Source of the DNA: Ustulina deusta
Lineage: Eukaryota; Ascomycota; Sordariomycetes; Xylariales; Xylariaceae
Assembly (NCBI GenBank): GCA_023159155.1
Contig: JAJNNX010000012.1
Location: 372,001 to 436,000, forward strand
Length of the DNA: 64,000 nt
Direction of reading: 5' to 3'
Positions 13,601-24,518 of this stretch are shown piece after piece; positions within the stretch are counted from its first letter, which is position 1; each line of letters starts with the position of its first letter. The notes beneath the pieces are model-generated. The model was not told where the DNA came from. It ran no database searches and was given only the letters and a program-made list of their open reading frames with translations. The position numbers and the translations under genes are program-made.

Positions 13601-14184
13601 TTACTCGATACGGGGGATGAGGTGGATAAGCTCATTCTCGTCGACATGAAAGCGCACTGCCCGGGCGAAACCTGGGATGACGCGCCCCAGATGGAAGACG
13701 TGGGGATGTTGCGCGCGGCTCTCCGAGCTGACGGGAACGCCCATGTAAACACGCTCCCACAAACATCAGCAGACCAGTTGGACAATGAGAGGCTACTTGC
13801 TAGTTTACAATGCATGTACAATTGGAAGCCCGTCCCTATGGACTTGAGCCGCCGGCCCAAGAACGGTACAGTCATGATATGGGCGCGCCGAGGTCTGTGC
13901 CAGTACCCGTCTCAAGTGAACCCCATGGCGGCAGAAAATAGGGATTGCAAGTTGTGGTTCTGTGCGGCCCGACATACGTATGATGCAAATGGGTGGGATA
14001 TACTAGTTGGAGATGTGCAAACTCATGTTGTCGATGGCGATCACTGGAATATGCTCCAGATGCCTTGTGTAAGTTCCGCACAACTATCATGGTTCACGGC
14101 ATCATTCAACTGGTTTGTGACTAACGACGAGCATAGGCCGCCGAAGTCTCTAGGTTTATTGACCGAGCTATTACTAACCGATGA
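7610..14184 (+). CDS. Non-reducing polyketide synthase, SAT-KS-AT-PT-ACP-TE
   Basis: Nine exons: 7610-7905, 7965-8241, 8292-8915, 8972-9369, 9418-9853, 9906-10019, 10071-10271, 10334-14068 and 14137-14184, coding about 2042 residues. All joins keep frame. Domains in order: SAT (ILLFGDQT near the N terminus), KS from about 365 with the active cysteine in DSACSSS (Cys537), AT with [10 protein letters not shown] (Ser987), PT with the dehydratase-like pair His1315 (GHKIEG) and Asp1514 (HSDSL), a single ACP with LGIDSL (phosphopantetheine Ser1681), and a thioesterase/cyclase with GGYSAG (Ser1859) and His2019 in DGDHW. There is no KR, ER, DH or C-methyltransferase. It should make an unreduced aromatic polyketide released by the TE; chain length and product cannot be read from sequence. 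ATG 7610 is chosen because the SAT motif follows directly; ATG 7541 is an in-frame alternative. Intron 4 (9370-9417) is 48 bp, in frame and stop-free. The last exon is only 16 codons. Confidence 0.95.
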
Positions 14185-14359
14185 GAATCGTAAATGAAAC
14201 AGTTCTTTCGTAGTAAACACGAGACCTAGACTTTGACTAGGAACCTATGACCGCCAGGGACAAGATCCGCGTCGCAGGTTCGTATGTTTAGCTCAGAATG
14301 CGAGAGTAGTTGCAGCGATTGTAATAGAGAGCTGCTAAGTTTGAACTCCATTACGGCAA

Positions 14360-16045
14360 TTAACAACTGATGGTGATTCTTCCCTTCCCACGGCTGACAC
14401 AAGAAAGCAGACTAGTGCTCTTCTGTTCGTCGTCCAGAGCCACACCTTGATGCACGACCTCGCCCTTACAGTGGTTAATCATACAAGCCCCGCAATTGCC
14501 TGCGAGACAGGATGAGTCGATATCGAAGCCGGCTTCGGTAAGAACTTGGAGGAGAGATTTCTCGTGGGGGACTTGTAGGACCTTTCCAGTCGCTTCGACT
14601 TCGACTTCGAATGGGTCACCGGTGCCGGTTGCAGCACCTCCAAATTCTTCGAAGTGAAGATGAGATCGGGGATATCCCAATTCCTTTGTGATATTCCGTG
14701 TTTCCTCAATCAGGCCAGTCGGTCCGCAGCAGTAGATCACCGCGCGGGGATCGGCATTGTCGTCGAGAGAAGGAATAATACCTCCGACACATAGTCGTTG
14801 TCCTTCTGTCTTGGCGTAAACCGTTGTGTGGGTACTGGGTAGTTGATCCAGGTACGCAGCATCCGAAAGACTTCTCACGGCGTAATGGATTTCTAACTGA
14901 ACACATTGCTTGAGCAGTGTTCGAATCTCGCCCAGGAAAGCTGTAACTCCAATGCCGCCGATGATGAAAATATGCTTCTTTGTGTGTGGGTGCTGATCGG
15001 TGTCCCAGTTATGTACTGATGCGTGACCCTTGACTACTTTCAACTTATCGCCCACGCTGATGATATCATGGAGATAAAGGGAGCCCCCCCGTGAATTGCC
15101 GTCTCTTGCGATGCCTAGCTCGAAGCGCCTCATGTCACCGGAAACAACAGAGTAGGCCCGCGTAAACTTCCAATCAGGCCCAAACTTGATGCGGACGTGA
15201 GGAACGCGACCGAAATGAAGCTCGTCTGGGCCGATACTCTCATCGTCGGGAACAAAGACAAATTTCCGAACGCGTGGGGTGAGGGGTGTTTTCTCGATGA
15301 GAGTGTACGAGCGCCAAGGCATGGCCACATCACCTTGCAAGCGCCCGTTCATATCCTCGGCGCCTTGCTCTAAACGCTTCTGGAAGAGCTCGGTGAACTC
15401 GCAGCTAAGACCCGGTAGTCTAATGATTTGCATCAATGCTTCGGCATTGTTCCGGTCTGCGTACAGGAAATGCTGTAGTCGTGAGAGCGGCCATGTCGGG
15501 TTGATGCGCTCGATCAATTCCATCTCAGCGCCCTCTTCGACCCAGCCTTCATGCAACACGCGGTAGAGCCACCCAGTACGGCCTGTGGCCTGCACTAGGC
15601 TGGACATCTTCTTGTGCTCAAAGCGATGGTTCAGCTTGTAGCACGGCTGGCGAGTCATTGTGACCTGAATGATGGCATCGCCGAGCCGAAATTTGTCGCC
15701 AACACAGACATTATTCTCGGAGAGATGGTGCGTGGAGATGTTCTCGCCGAACGCGCCGACGACGAACTTCTTCTCGCGATCGGGTAGCTCCGTCTTCCAG
15801 CGCCCGTAGTGGCTCGGGTCGTATTGATGGACGGCATTGTCGGGAGACTGGTGCGGGGGGTGTTGGCGCTCGTCGCCAGAAAAGCCGAGCTTGGTCAGGC
15901 GGACTTTATCCCGTCGGGGCTGTTTGTTGATGGCCGAGGCGAGCTTGACACCTGCGAGAGGCCGCACTTTTCCTGTTCTCAAACTTAGCACGGCAACCTT
16001 TGGAGGCAAAGGCACAAGATCTGACTCGGGAGAGTAGGAGTCCAT
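14360..16045 (-). CDS. MOSC domain / ferredoxin-NAD reductase / 2Fe-2S fusion oxidoreductase
   Basis: A single uninterrupted frame of 561 codons. Residues about 20-185 are a YiiM-like MOSC domain with the conserved cysteine in TRQPCYKLNH, followed by the small helical YiiM C-terminal segment to about 235. Residues about 245-345 are the FAD/FMN-binding barrel (FTRAYSVVSGD) and about 345-460 the NAD-binding lobe (FIIGGIGVTAF, YCCGPTGL). A plant-type 2Fe-2S domain ends the protein, with ligands Cys513, Cys518, Cys521 and Cys549 (CX4CX2C...C). The last three domains have the order of phthalate-dioxygenase reductases. The whole likely moves electrons from NADH through flavin and iron-sulfur to a MOSC-bound or external acceptor; the substrate is unknown. 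Its 3' end converges on the PKS with only 175 bp between the stops, so it is a candidate tailoring enzyme, though similar fusions also occur away from clusters. Confidence 0.9.
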   Translation of the reverse strand: MDSYSPESDLVPLPPKVAVLSLRTGKVRPLAGVKLASAINKQPRRDKVRLTKLGFSGDERQHPPHQSPDNAVHQYDPSHYGRWKTELPDREKKFVVGAFGENISTHHLSENNVCVGDKFRLGDAIIQVTMTRQPCYKLNHRFEHKKMSSLVQATGRTGWLYRVLHEGWVEEGAEMELIERINPTWPLSRLQHFLYADRNNAEALMQIIRLPGLSCEFTELFQKRLEQGAEDMNGRLQGDVAMPWRSYTLIEKTPLTPRVRKFVFVPDDESIGPDELHFGRVPHVRIKFGPDWKFTRAYSVVSGDMRRFELGIARDGNSRGGSLYLHDIISVGDKLKVVKGHASVHNWDTDQHPHTKKHIFIIGGIGVTAFLGEIRTLLKQCVQLEIHYAVRSLSDAAYLDQLPSTHTTVYAKTEGQRLCVGGIIPSLDDNADPRAVIYCCGPTGLIEETRNITKELGYPRSHLHFEEFGGAATGTGDPFEVEVEATGKVLQVPHEKSLLQVLTEAGFDIDSSCLAGNCGACMINHCKGEVVHQGVALDDEQKSTSLLSCVSRGKGRITISC

Positions 16046-16572
16046 GACTCAATCTGGACTGAATCGTCGCCAAAATTCTGCGTCAGATGGAGATCTCGCT
16101 CTTGTTGGGGGATCGAATCGAGGCAACAAATGGGGGGCGAGGGGGGGGGGTGTTGTAATGGCGGTGGATTAATCTATTGTATCGGAATTGTGGAATGGAT
16201 GGCATATAGGTACCTACTGTATGACTATTGTGGTGGGTTGTGGGTCATGTGACAGGTGTAGTCTAGCGTGCAGCAGAAAAGGGTTGGTATGGTCCACTTT
16301 TCTACCGAAACTATCGGCAGGGCCCTACGCGTACTCAAGTGCCGGGACAAAGCTGTTACGCTAACAATCTCGTCATTCAGGATAAGGCATCTACTTTTCC
16401 GGTAGTTCTACACAAAACGGAAGTCATAATCGTGTTATGCATTCAGAGTGCTGCGCCCCATCTAATCCGTTGCTGTATACAAAACACCATTGCCTTGACG
16501 CGGCCGTGCTCCATGCCATCTAGATGCATTTCCCGAAGAACGCCGATGCAACCTGAGGGCCGTAAATTATTT
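16046..16572. other. Intergenic: promoter side of the MOSC-reductase, 3' flank of GPI1
   Basis: Both neighbours are on the minus strand. The stretch next to the reductase start is G-rich, with G-runs at 16132-16150. No frame with coding character is present. Confidence 0.5.
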
Positions 16573-18905
16573 CTACTTCAATCCTCGTGTGACCCGCCCG
16601 TTCATGTGTCGTCGTCCATTCAACGTAGTAATGTTGGGTGCCAGACCATAAGCCTGCGATCTTACAGGTTTCTTGGCTGGTAGTGAATTCAGTGCTTCCC
16701 AAATGTCCGTGATGCCCGCCCGACGAGCAGGAAGCATGCTGTACTGTAATGAGTACAGGTTTTTCCTGTGAATAGGCGGGACGAAACGTCCGGTAACAAG
16801 ACAGAACAGTACACGGGGCGACAGGTAGTGCTTGCGGAGTCGATTGCCCATCTGGAAGTATTGACGGAACATGGCGCTGAACTCGAGAGGAACCGGCTGT
16901 ATACTGTTAGTAACAATACCACCATGGTAGCAAGTAATACTCTACTCTCACCTTTAAATGGATGAGCGAGGTCGGAGAGGAGAAAGACGACGAAGTCGAC
17001 GTTGAAGTAAGGTTATGTCTATTATGGGTATCACGAAGTTCAAAACGAATGCCACCTATCGTTGGTTAGCATGTCCGATCATGGCAGAAGGGAGGAAGGG
17101 CAGTACCTGGAAGGCGTCGAGGGTCTTTAGCCCGCAGCATTAAGGCGAATAGTGGGAAATGGTTTAAACAAGACAACAAGGTATCAAACACCGCCTTGAG
17201 CAATATGATGACCATACGTGCAAGAGCGAAGTTGAGGTAGAATACAATGACGGTTGGCAGCAGGAAGAAGAGGAGAGTAAATAAGATAGTGCCAACGAGC
17301 AGCTGATCTAAATCGTAGTCGCAGGAGTCCACTCGGTTTCGCAGGATGTTATACTTCTTCCCACGAAAGAGTTGAAACAGCGAAAGCAAAATTGTTAGTT
17401 GCCAGTGAAATATCCTGGCCGACGCAAGATAGAACGAGTAAATGTGGAGCGTGAGCGCCGACAATAGATCCGAAAATAAGGCAATGGGCATGCTAGCACC
17501 AGCAAAGCTGGAAAATCCAATGAACCATATAATCTGCGGGAGCAGAGGTTCCAATGTCTGGGCACAACTGGACCAATAGTCAATGACCCATAAGAACAGG
17601 TCGCCGAGAAACAAGGCCAATTCGCTGTTGAGTTTCAGCCCAGCTGGCCAGCCCATAAGCCATGAGATACTGCTCTGCAAGGCGGTGATAGTGTACTTGC
17701 CAAGAAGCATATTAATCATATCAGCCACCCATTCAGCATTCTCAATAATGTAGGACCCCAGGGCTATACCAATTATCACGTCGTTTGCCACAAGCCACAA
17801 GCTGTTGTAGAAACGTATGTAATCAGGATGGCTCGTCGTGACACTATCCCAATCGGTTTTCCGTCGACGTAGTTTCACATATTGCATAGGCCAATAACAG
17901 AATTGTAGGAGGCGAATTTCCACCTGTTGTGCCGTTGCTGAGACATCCTTGAGTGCAGGGGACGTGGGACGAAGTCGCCATTCAAGGATTAGGAGAAGCA
18001 CCTCAGCTGCAAGTCGATGTGCAAGGAGGGTGATTATGAATGCGCGCCGAATAACGGGGAAAACATAGATAATAATCATATCCCAGACCCATAACATTGC
18101 CGTGTCTCTCATGGTCGTAGCATGCTCCACGACACGTTCAGAAACGCTAAGTGTACGCTTCGGACGAGGGCCAATAAGAGTGACATTTTTCTGCAACAGA
18201 TGTTCGAGTTCCCAAGCCCAATTGATCTGATTTACAATCCTTACTAGAGCTTTGTCCTTCGATGATGGAGGATGCCGGACAACCGAATGTTGCTTTATTT
18301 TCTCCATCAAACGGCTAGCTTTCTGCTTATTCTTCTGCTCTTGCTTCTCGTCCTCCATTTCGGATTCATGAGAGCCGGCATACAATGTCTGGTTCCCGCC
18401 ACTCAAAGAGAGGGCAATTGGATTCAGCGAAATGTACTGCATTCGGAATGGATTGGGTCGGTCGAATAAGATAGTCTGAATGGTCGAGGCTTTCGTGCAG
18501 GTGACTCGCAGAAGCGGTTCGGAAGAAAAGGTGATCGCTTGCACCCACCAAGGATCAGGTACAATACCAGGCCCAGCATTTAGTAAGCCGAGAACGTGCA
18601 TAGATGCCTGGTCACAGAGCTCGAATAACCTAGCAATAGAATGACGGGCATTCCGCAACAAAATGCCCGTTTTGAGCGCATTCTCGACACTTTTTGGCTA
18701 TAGGCATATCAGTTATGAAACCATGCTACAACAAGAATGGGAGAAAAAAAAAAGGGGGGAATCTGCTCACATCCACATGATCCAAGACGGCCACAACAAC
18801 GACATCCAAGTCAGAGTTCCTCCAGCCAACCAGAACACCGGAGAGATTAGAGGTTACGATGTCGCTGGGCCAGAACACTCGCATCAGTCCATCGTGCTCT
18901 GGCAT
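16573..18905 (-). CDS. GPI1: GPI-GlcNAc transferase subunit GPI1 (PIG-Q)
   Basis: Four exons on the complement (18905-18771, 18697-17107, 17055-16952, 16896-16573) give about 717 residues. Each intron (73, 51 and 55 bp) has GT-AG ends and every junction keeps frame. The N terminus has the Gpi1 opening MRVFWPSD and VLVGWRNSD. The central part is rich in membrane helices, with ILLKAVFDTLLSCLNHFPLF leading to the family hallmark RRLPGGIRFEL, which appears only once intron 2 is removed. The last exon carries the conserved tail ending in ITDIWEAL. Gpi1 is an ER membrane subunit of the complex that transfers GlcNAc to phosphatidylinositol, the first step of GPI-anchor synthesis. The start is either Met at 18905 or the second Met at 18884, which fits the usual MRxFWP beginning better. 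Confidence 0.93.
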
Positions 18906-19050
18906 GTCCAGATGCAGTCAGCGCACCCCGACTAGAAAGAGCCTCTGCGCCTAAGCTGTTCCCGAGCGGAGACCCCCCGACTCGGTGATCTTGGGTGCTG
19001 TTTTCCTCTTTTAGCCTGAATCGAAGGGGAAGACCGCACACAGTGGGGGG

Positions 19051-19346
19051 TTAGAGACGTACCAGGTCAGCCTCACTACGGGCGATATGTTGCACCGGGA
19101 TGAAAAGAAGCAGAAACGCAAAACTCAAGAAGGTGAAGCCCAGGGTGATACGAGACTAGAGCACACAGGTGGTCAGGTGGCTAGTTGAAGGAAGGAGAAT
19201 ACGGTAGATGATGGGGTCGTTCTCACTATGACACCGTTGTTCCAGGCAAAGATAGCGAGCTCGTACAGCCTCGTGACCAGATCCCATCGAGCAGTTATGT
19301 AGCCAGCTACGAAGATGGCGAGGGTCAAGATAGAAAAGGGGTGCAT
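19051..19346 (-). CDS. Candidate 74-residue two-TM microprotein upstream of GPI1
   Basis: Two short exons on the complement (19346-19227 and 19155-19051) join across a 71-bp intron (donor GTGAGA, CTGAC branch, acceptor CTCTAG) in phase 0. The product has one hydrophobic segment in the first exon (FSILTLAIFVAGYI), a mixed loop with WDLVTRLYELAIFAW, a second hydrophobic segment entirely from the second exon (FTFLSFAFLLLFIPV), and a short charged tail ending RSEADLVRL. A splice that creates a clean second helix and a prompt stop is better than chance, but I do not recognise the family. The stop is only about 145 bp upstream of the GPI1 start on the same strand. A longer in-frame start exists at 19412. 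It may be an ER membrane protein; that is inference. Confidence 0.5.
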
Positions 19347-21772
19347 AAAGGACGAGCGACGAGGCGGGGGAAAGGGACGGTTATTGTCGACCGAGTAGCA
19401 TGCCTGGAGCAAGACGATATCGAGATGACGGCGGCGGATCGTTGAGGATGAAGGGGCTGGAAAGCCCGACTCGAGCGATATTCCGATATTCGGCGCGGTG
19501 AGAAGACAATAGTTCTTCAGGCCAACTTCGCGCGAATGCTCAGCTCAACGGCGCGGCGCGCAAGGTTCGGAGTGGCCGATATTTGCGAATAGAGGGCGTG
19601 GTCGATGAATTTCCCCTCTCTTGCTCTCGGCCTGGATGCAATGCCCTCTGTGTATTGTATACTAACGAGCGTCGGAGGGCGCGAGATGGTAGGTGGCGTG
19701 GTCGAGACGTGTGTCGTCCTTTAGAATACCGGTATAGCAGCCTCTTTGGGGGATCAATCGTGGCGTCGCATTGGCGCAGCCTTGATGGTCGTTGTGTGCT
19801 GTCGCGAGAGAGGCGAGCAACGCACAGGTAGGTACTGGAACTGTGCATGCAGCATGGGCTTGGCGATGGATGTGCAGGGCAGCGATAAAGGGCATGGCGG
19901 CATGGTGCTCTTATCGATTCATATTAGGTACATGGTAGGTACCTAGAACCCACTGAAAACAACCGCCCCTAGATCGAGCCTCCGAGTGTACCTATTGAGT
20001 ACCTACCTTAAGTACACTGGAGGCATGTGGCACGCGGCTCTAGCCGAGGAACTTGAAACAGCCATTCATCATCCAATGAGAAGTGAGAAACGGCAAAGGA
20101 CTCGATAAAAGCATAAACTCGGGACGAATTCCAGTCATTCCATTACCTAATATGGTGTCCATGGAAGCAGGTAGGTGGGCAGTTTCAGGAGAGTTGACAC
20201 GAGCACGACAACTTCGCTAGGTAGTCATACCTACACAATCCGCCCTACCCACGAACGGGCTGCCACTCTAAGGAGTTCGATCCGGGCATAAATTGGCGAG
20301 AATCCGCCAGTGCGGTTGCACATATTCAACCCAATTGGTTCGATGCGGGCGGTAGCGCAGTTGTTGCAAGGGGGTGGTGGCACTGCGGGGTGGGTACAAT
20401 ACATGAAAGAAGAGAAAGAGAAAGATAAAAGAGAAAGAGATGAGTGCGATGAGAATATATTTCATATGGAGCTGAGATGGGACACCTCTCTGTCTCGTGT
20501 CGGCATGACCGCTCATGTCGTGTATTAAACCCAGTCTTCGGACGCCGCTCCTTCGCCAAGACATTAGAGTGAGTAGCTGACCTTCTTCTCCAACCAAAGT
20601 CCGTCACCACCACCTCGTCAAGGCAGCTTCTTTATCCTTACAGGAGGCTTGCTTCCCGGGATTCGAGCCAATACCAATTGACCAATGTCAGCAAAGCGCC
20701 CCAGGCAAGCCGGGGTTTCTTTGATTGCTAGCCCCGTTACCATTGTGGGGAATGGTCATCATTTCTCTATCCACTGTAGCCGACCAGCTCAACGTCGGAT
20801 GCCCGGCATCATGTTTGTGAATACGCGGACTTTCACTTCCGCTTCATATGTATGGCGTCATTCTCTTTGTTGTCCTCGCGTGCTTCGGCCAAGAGCTTGT
20901 CTATGCCACGCTCCTCGAGTGCGGTCTTTGCGATAAATCAGAGATGTGGGCGAGTGTAGGGTGGAAGGAGGCCATGGTGGCGACAACAACCCACCTTTAA
21001 GCACTTCTGATAATTTTCGAAGTGTTTGGAGCACTCATTGCTATCTGCCTTCCCATTACCTCGAAGGTATTCTATATTCAGCTTTTAGCAGATGGTCTCA
21101 TTTCCGACATCATAAAGGTCCTGGAAAGGCATACTCTCACTGTACCACCTAAGGAAACAAGTGTCATATCGCCTAGACAGAACCATGTTAGCTTTTCGAG
21201 TCCGGAGGAACGTATTTCGCCTCGCCTGAACCCTACTCTTTGACCTCGTTGCATTCAGATGCAAGAGAAGCAGACATATTGACTTAACCAGCCGTAGTAT
21301 TTGTCGATGGACCGGAGTGAGGGGAGTTAGAAGTGAGATATTCTAAAGAAACACAGGATAAGTATCTAAATTCTGCCTAGGTAGAGATGCAGGCGTACAT
21401 ATTACATAATGAGAGGAGGTAAGCAGCCCTGGAGCTGAGGTATGTAGGTAGTAGATCTATACTTAGATGAAGACGTGGATCCATGCAGGTCGTACATGTA
21501 TCCACATAGTGCTAAATATCAGTGCAGGTGTGGGTCATGTAGTGTAGTGTACGTACCTAAGGTACGGTATTAGGTGGACCTGCAACCAGTGTCAGTTTCG
21601 TTATCGCAATCTTATCTTATCAGTCGGCGTAGTGATCTTTCTCCCAACCTACAATTTTTTGTTGTAGGTACTTAGTACTTATACATAGGAGACATCTCAT
21701 ACACTACTATAACCAACGTCCTCCGCTGCTACAAACGTGTGGCGTGCCAGCACGGAGAGGAGAGGAGACGAC
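19347..21772. other. Long intergenic region, no supported gene
   Basis: This 2.4-kb interval lies between a minus-strand gene and plus-strand RRP6, so it holds divergent promoters. Repeated GTACCTA/TAGGTAC words occur around 19.92-20.01 and 21.54-21.67 kb. Frames of 60-110 codons on both strands have no domain, splice partner or coding character that I could recognise. Confidence 0.5.
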
Positions 21773-24518
21773 ATGACGATGGATTCCTCCCTCGATTTCA
21801 AGCGCTTTCAGGAGACCATCCAAAATGCGCTCGTCTCCACAACACGCCTGGCAAACCAAATCGCGGCCGAAGACCTGAGCTTCCAACGCACCAGCAACCC
21901 CACCGTTGCCGAAGAGCTCGACGATACCTCTTCCCGCCTCCTGGCCCTCACCTCTGACCTCCTCCTCTCGGCAACAAAGGGCACTGATGCCGCCGGTCCG
22001 AGTCTCGACGATGCCGACGACGTAGATGTCCACTGGTCGCGGATTGTCGACGTTCTCGATAATCTGCTGGAGAAGGCCGATACATGTCTGGACGAATATA
22101 CAGGTGCCATCAAGAGAAAGGCTCCCCCGGTGGACCAGCACGCTGCTCCCGCGAAGAAGTCTCGATACGCGCTAGACCAGTCCATCCGTCGAGCGAATGT
22201 CCTCAAGCCCCAGAATGCTTTTGAGCACAAGCCCAACAACCACGACACCTCACTGTGGAAGCCGATCCTTACCCGAAAGCCACATTCCACTCTCTCCCTC
22301 GACGAGAGTCTTGGGACTTTGAACAACGAATTCCAATCTACTCAGTATGGCTATTCAATATCCAACTCTTCTGCCACTCTTTCCCTGCTGGGAGCTACAA
22401 CTGTAGCTCTCCTTGGACGACTGAAAACACGGCGCACACAAGCGAGCTCTTAATTAGGCCGGAGAGCTAATAGCAGCTTTTAGGTACAATCACCCTTACG
22501 AGACAGAAATACGTGCTCTGGAATATCCCGAGGCCGTCTTCCAACAAAAGGAACCCATTCGATATCTTCCCTTTGAATCCACCACAGCTACTTTCGTCGA
22601 CACATTTGATGGGGTCCTAGCTATGCTTGATGAGTTAAAGGGCGCGACCGAGATTGCAATTGATACAGAGCATCATGACTTCAGGACGTATACTGGTCTT
22701 CTTTCCCTCATGCAAATAAGTACACGAGAAAAGGATTGGATAGTCGATACCCTGCAGCCATGGCGTCACAAGTTGGAAGTTCTCAATGAGGTCTTTGCCG
22801 ATCCCAACATCATCAAGGTAACCAAGTCCTACTGCATCCCCTGCCAGCATTTGTATTCTGACAAATTTTAGGTGCTCCATGGCGCCTATATGGATATTAT
22901 CTGGCTTCAACGAGATTGTGGTCTCTATATTGTCGGGCTATTTGATACATTTGAGGCCGCTTGCGCTCTACAGTACCCAGGACGAAGCCTTGCCTATCTT
23001 CTCAAACGGTTCATAGATTTTGACGCAGATAAGAAATACCAGTTAGCGGACTGGCGGATCCGGTGCGTTTTTTCGGGACTCTAAACTATCTGGAGAATTC
23101 CCCCCTTGTTTAACCCAACTAACCAACATCATAGACCAATCCCAGAGGAAATGTTTTATTATGCGCGATCAGACACCCATTACCTCCTCTATATTTATGA
23201 CAATCTTCGAAATGAGCTTTTATCATTCACCCAGCCAGACACGTCGGGCCATGATCTCATGCGTCGCGTTTTGGATAAGTCGAAGGAGACGTCTCTTCGT
23301 ACTCACGAATCATTCATGTATGATGCAGAGACTGGCCAAGGCCCTTTCGGTTGGTTCAATATGCTTATTCGACAATCGGTGGGCAAATTCTCCAAGGAGC
23401 AATTTTCGGTCTTCCGCGCCATTCATCAGTGGCGGGATGAGCTGGCACGCAAGGAAGACGAAAGCCCTCTGTTCATTATGAACAACGCAACGGTGTTCGA
23501 CATCGCAAGGCGACTACCCCCAGACCCTAAAGCTCTTCACGGCCTGCTAGATTCGGGCTCATTCCTCGCTAAGCGTGAAGTGTCAAAATTGTTTGAGATC
23601 ATCACCAAGGCAATAGTACAGGGTGCTGATGGACCCAGCGTGGCAGAAGTTATTCGCAGTACCGCACCTGTTACCATAGGTATCGGCGAGGTTGCTCGTT
23701 CAGTGCTGCCCCAGCTCAAGGATCGTGCTAAGGATGCACCTGATACGAAGGACCTCATCTCTCATTCATCTCGATTGTGGGGCGACATCCCCATAAGCAG
23801 CAGATGGGATTCACAATGTCAGGTGTCTCTCCCAAAGCAGAGCCAATTTGAGCTCCCTTGGGCCCATTTTGTCCGGTCTGCCAAGCTAGCAGATGACAAT
23901 AATGAAGACTCAAATCAGGAGATACCCATGTCAGAAAATCTGGCTGCTGAATATACCCAACCGGTCGGTACCGAGGTCGCGAATGGCGACCTAATACCTG
24001 AGGATAGCGAATTTACGCTCAAACCTAGTATGAAGCGCAAAGCTCTGGAATCTGATAGCTCAGAATTAGATTCTGAATCAGAACTCGATACCGAGGTACC
24101 TCAGTCAACTGGACCCGAATACAAGACAACATCAAGAAATAGCGAAGAGGAGATCGCTGTCCCCGGCGAGGATGACAGTGAGGGGGAAAGCAAAGTAAGG
24201 ATAGCCAGGAAGAAGGCGCTCAAACTTGCCCGCAAAGCAGAGAAAAAGGAACAGAAGGACCGCAAAAGGACCGAGAAACAGGCTAAGAAGAACAATAATT
24301 CGGCTTCTGCAATCAAAGAGGAGGCTGACGAGAGTGATGGGCCTTTCGATTATAGTGAGGCAAAGTCGGTTCTCAAAGCAGAGAAGACTACAGCGAATAA
24401 TACAAGCGCTACACGAAAGGCTAGGTTTAATCCTTACGCCCTAACTGCCGAAGGCCCAAAGCCTGCACGTAAGATGCATGGCGAGAGGGCCGGGAAGAGT
24501 GCAACATTTAAGCGATGA
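21773..24518 (+). CDS. RRP6: Nuclear exosome 3'-5' exoribonuclease RRP6
   Basis: Four exons (21773-22344, 22484-22817, 22872-23062, 23135-24518) code about 826 residues with all phases consistent. Residues about 1-120 are the PMC2NT domain that binds the Rrp47/Lrp1 cofactor. The DEDD-Y exonuclease domain covers about 215-400: Asp251/Glu253 in AIDTEHHDF, Asp310 in [11 protein letters not shown], and Tyr375/Asp379 in [11 protein letters not shown]. An HRDC domain follows at about 435-520 ([20 protein letters not shown]). The C-terminal third is low-complexity, acidic then Lys/Arg-rich, matching the exosome-binding and nuclear-localising tail of Rrp6. Intron 1 is longer (139 bp) than the other two (54 and 72 bp). 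The enzyme trims and degrades nuclear RNAs with the exosome core. Confidence 0.95.

Noticed and set aside
18640..18700. A perfect CCHC zinc-knuckle pattern (CRECAQNGHFVAEC) on the minus strand at the start of GPI1 exon 2
   Set aside because: It is in the wrong frame, ends at a stop a few codons later, and has no flanking gag-like sequence. The GPI1 frame through the same bases continues the conserved protein.
20640..20680. A GGCTCGAATCCCGGG-like tRNA T-arm on the minus strand
   Set aside because: No acceptor stem, D-arm or anticodon arm could be built around it.
21707..22326. Antisense frames over RRP6 exon 1
   Set aside because: They mirror the coding bias of the sense exon, which carries the PMC2NT domain and joins in frame to the exonuclease.
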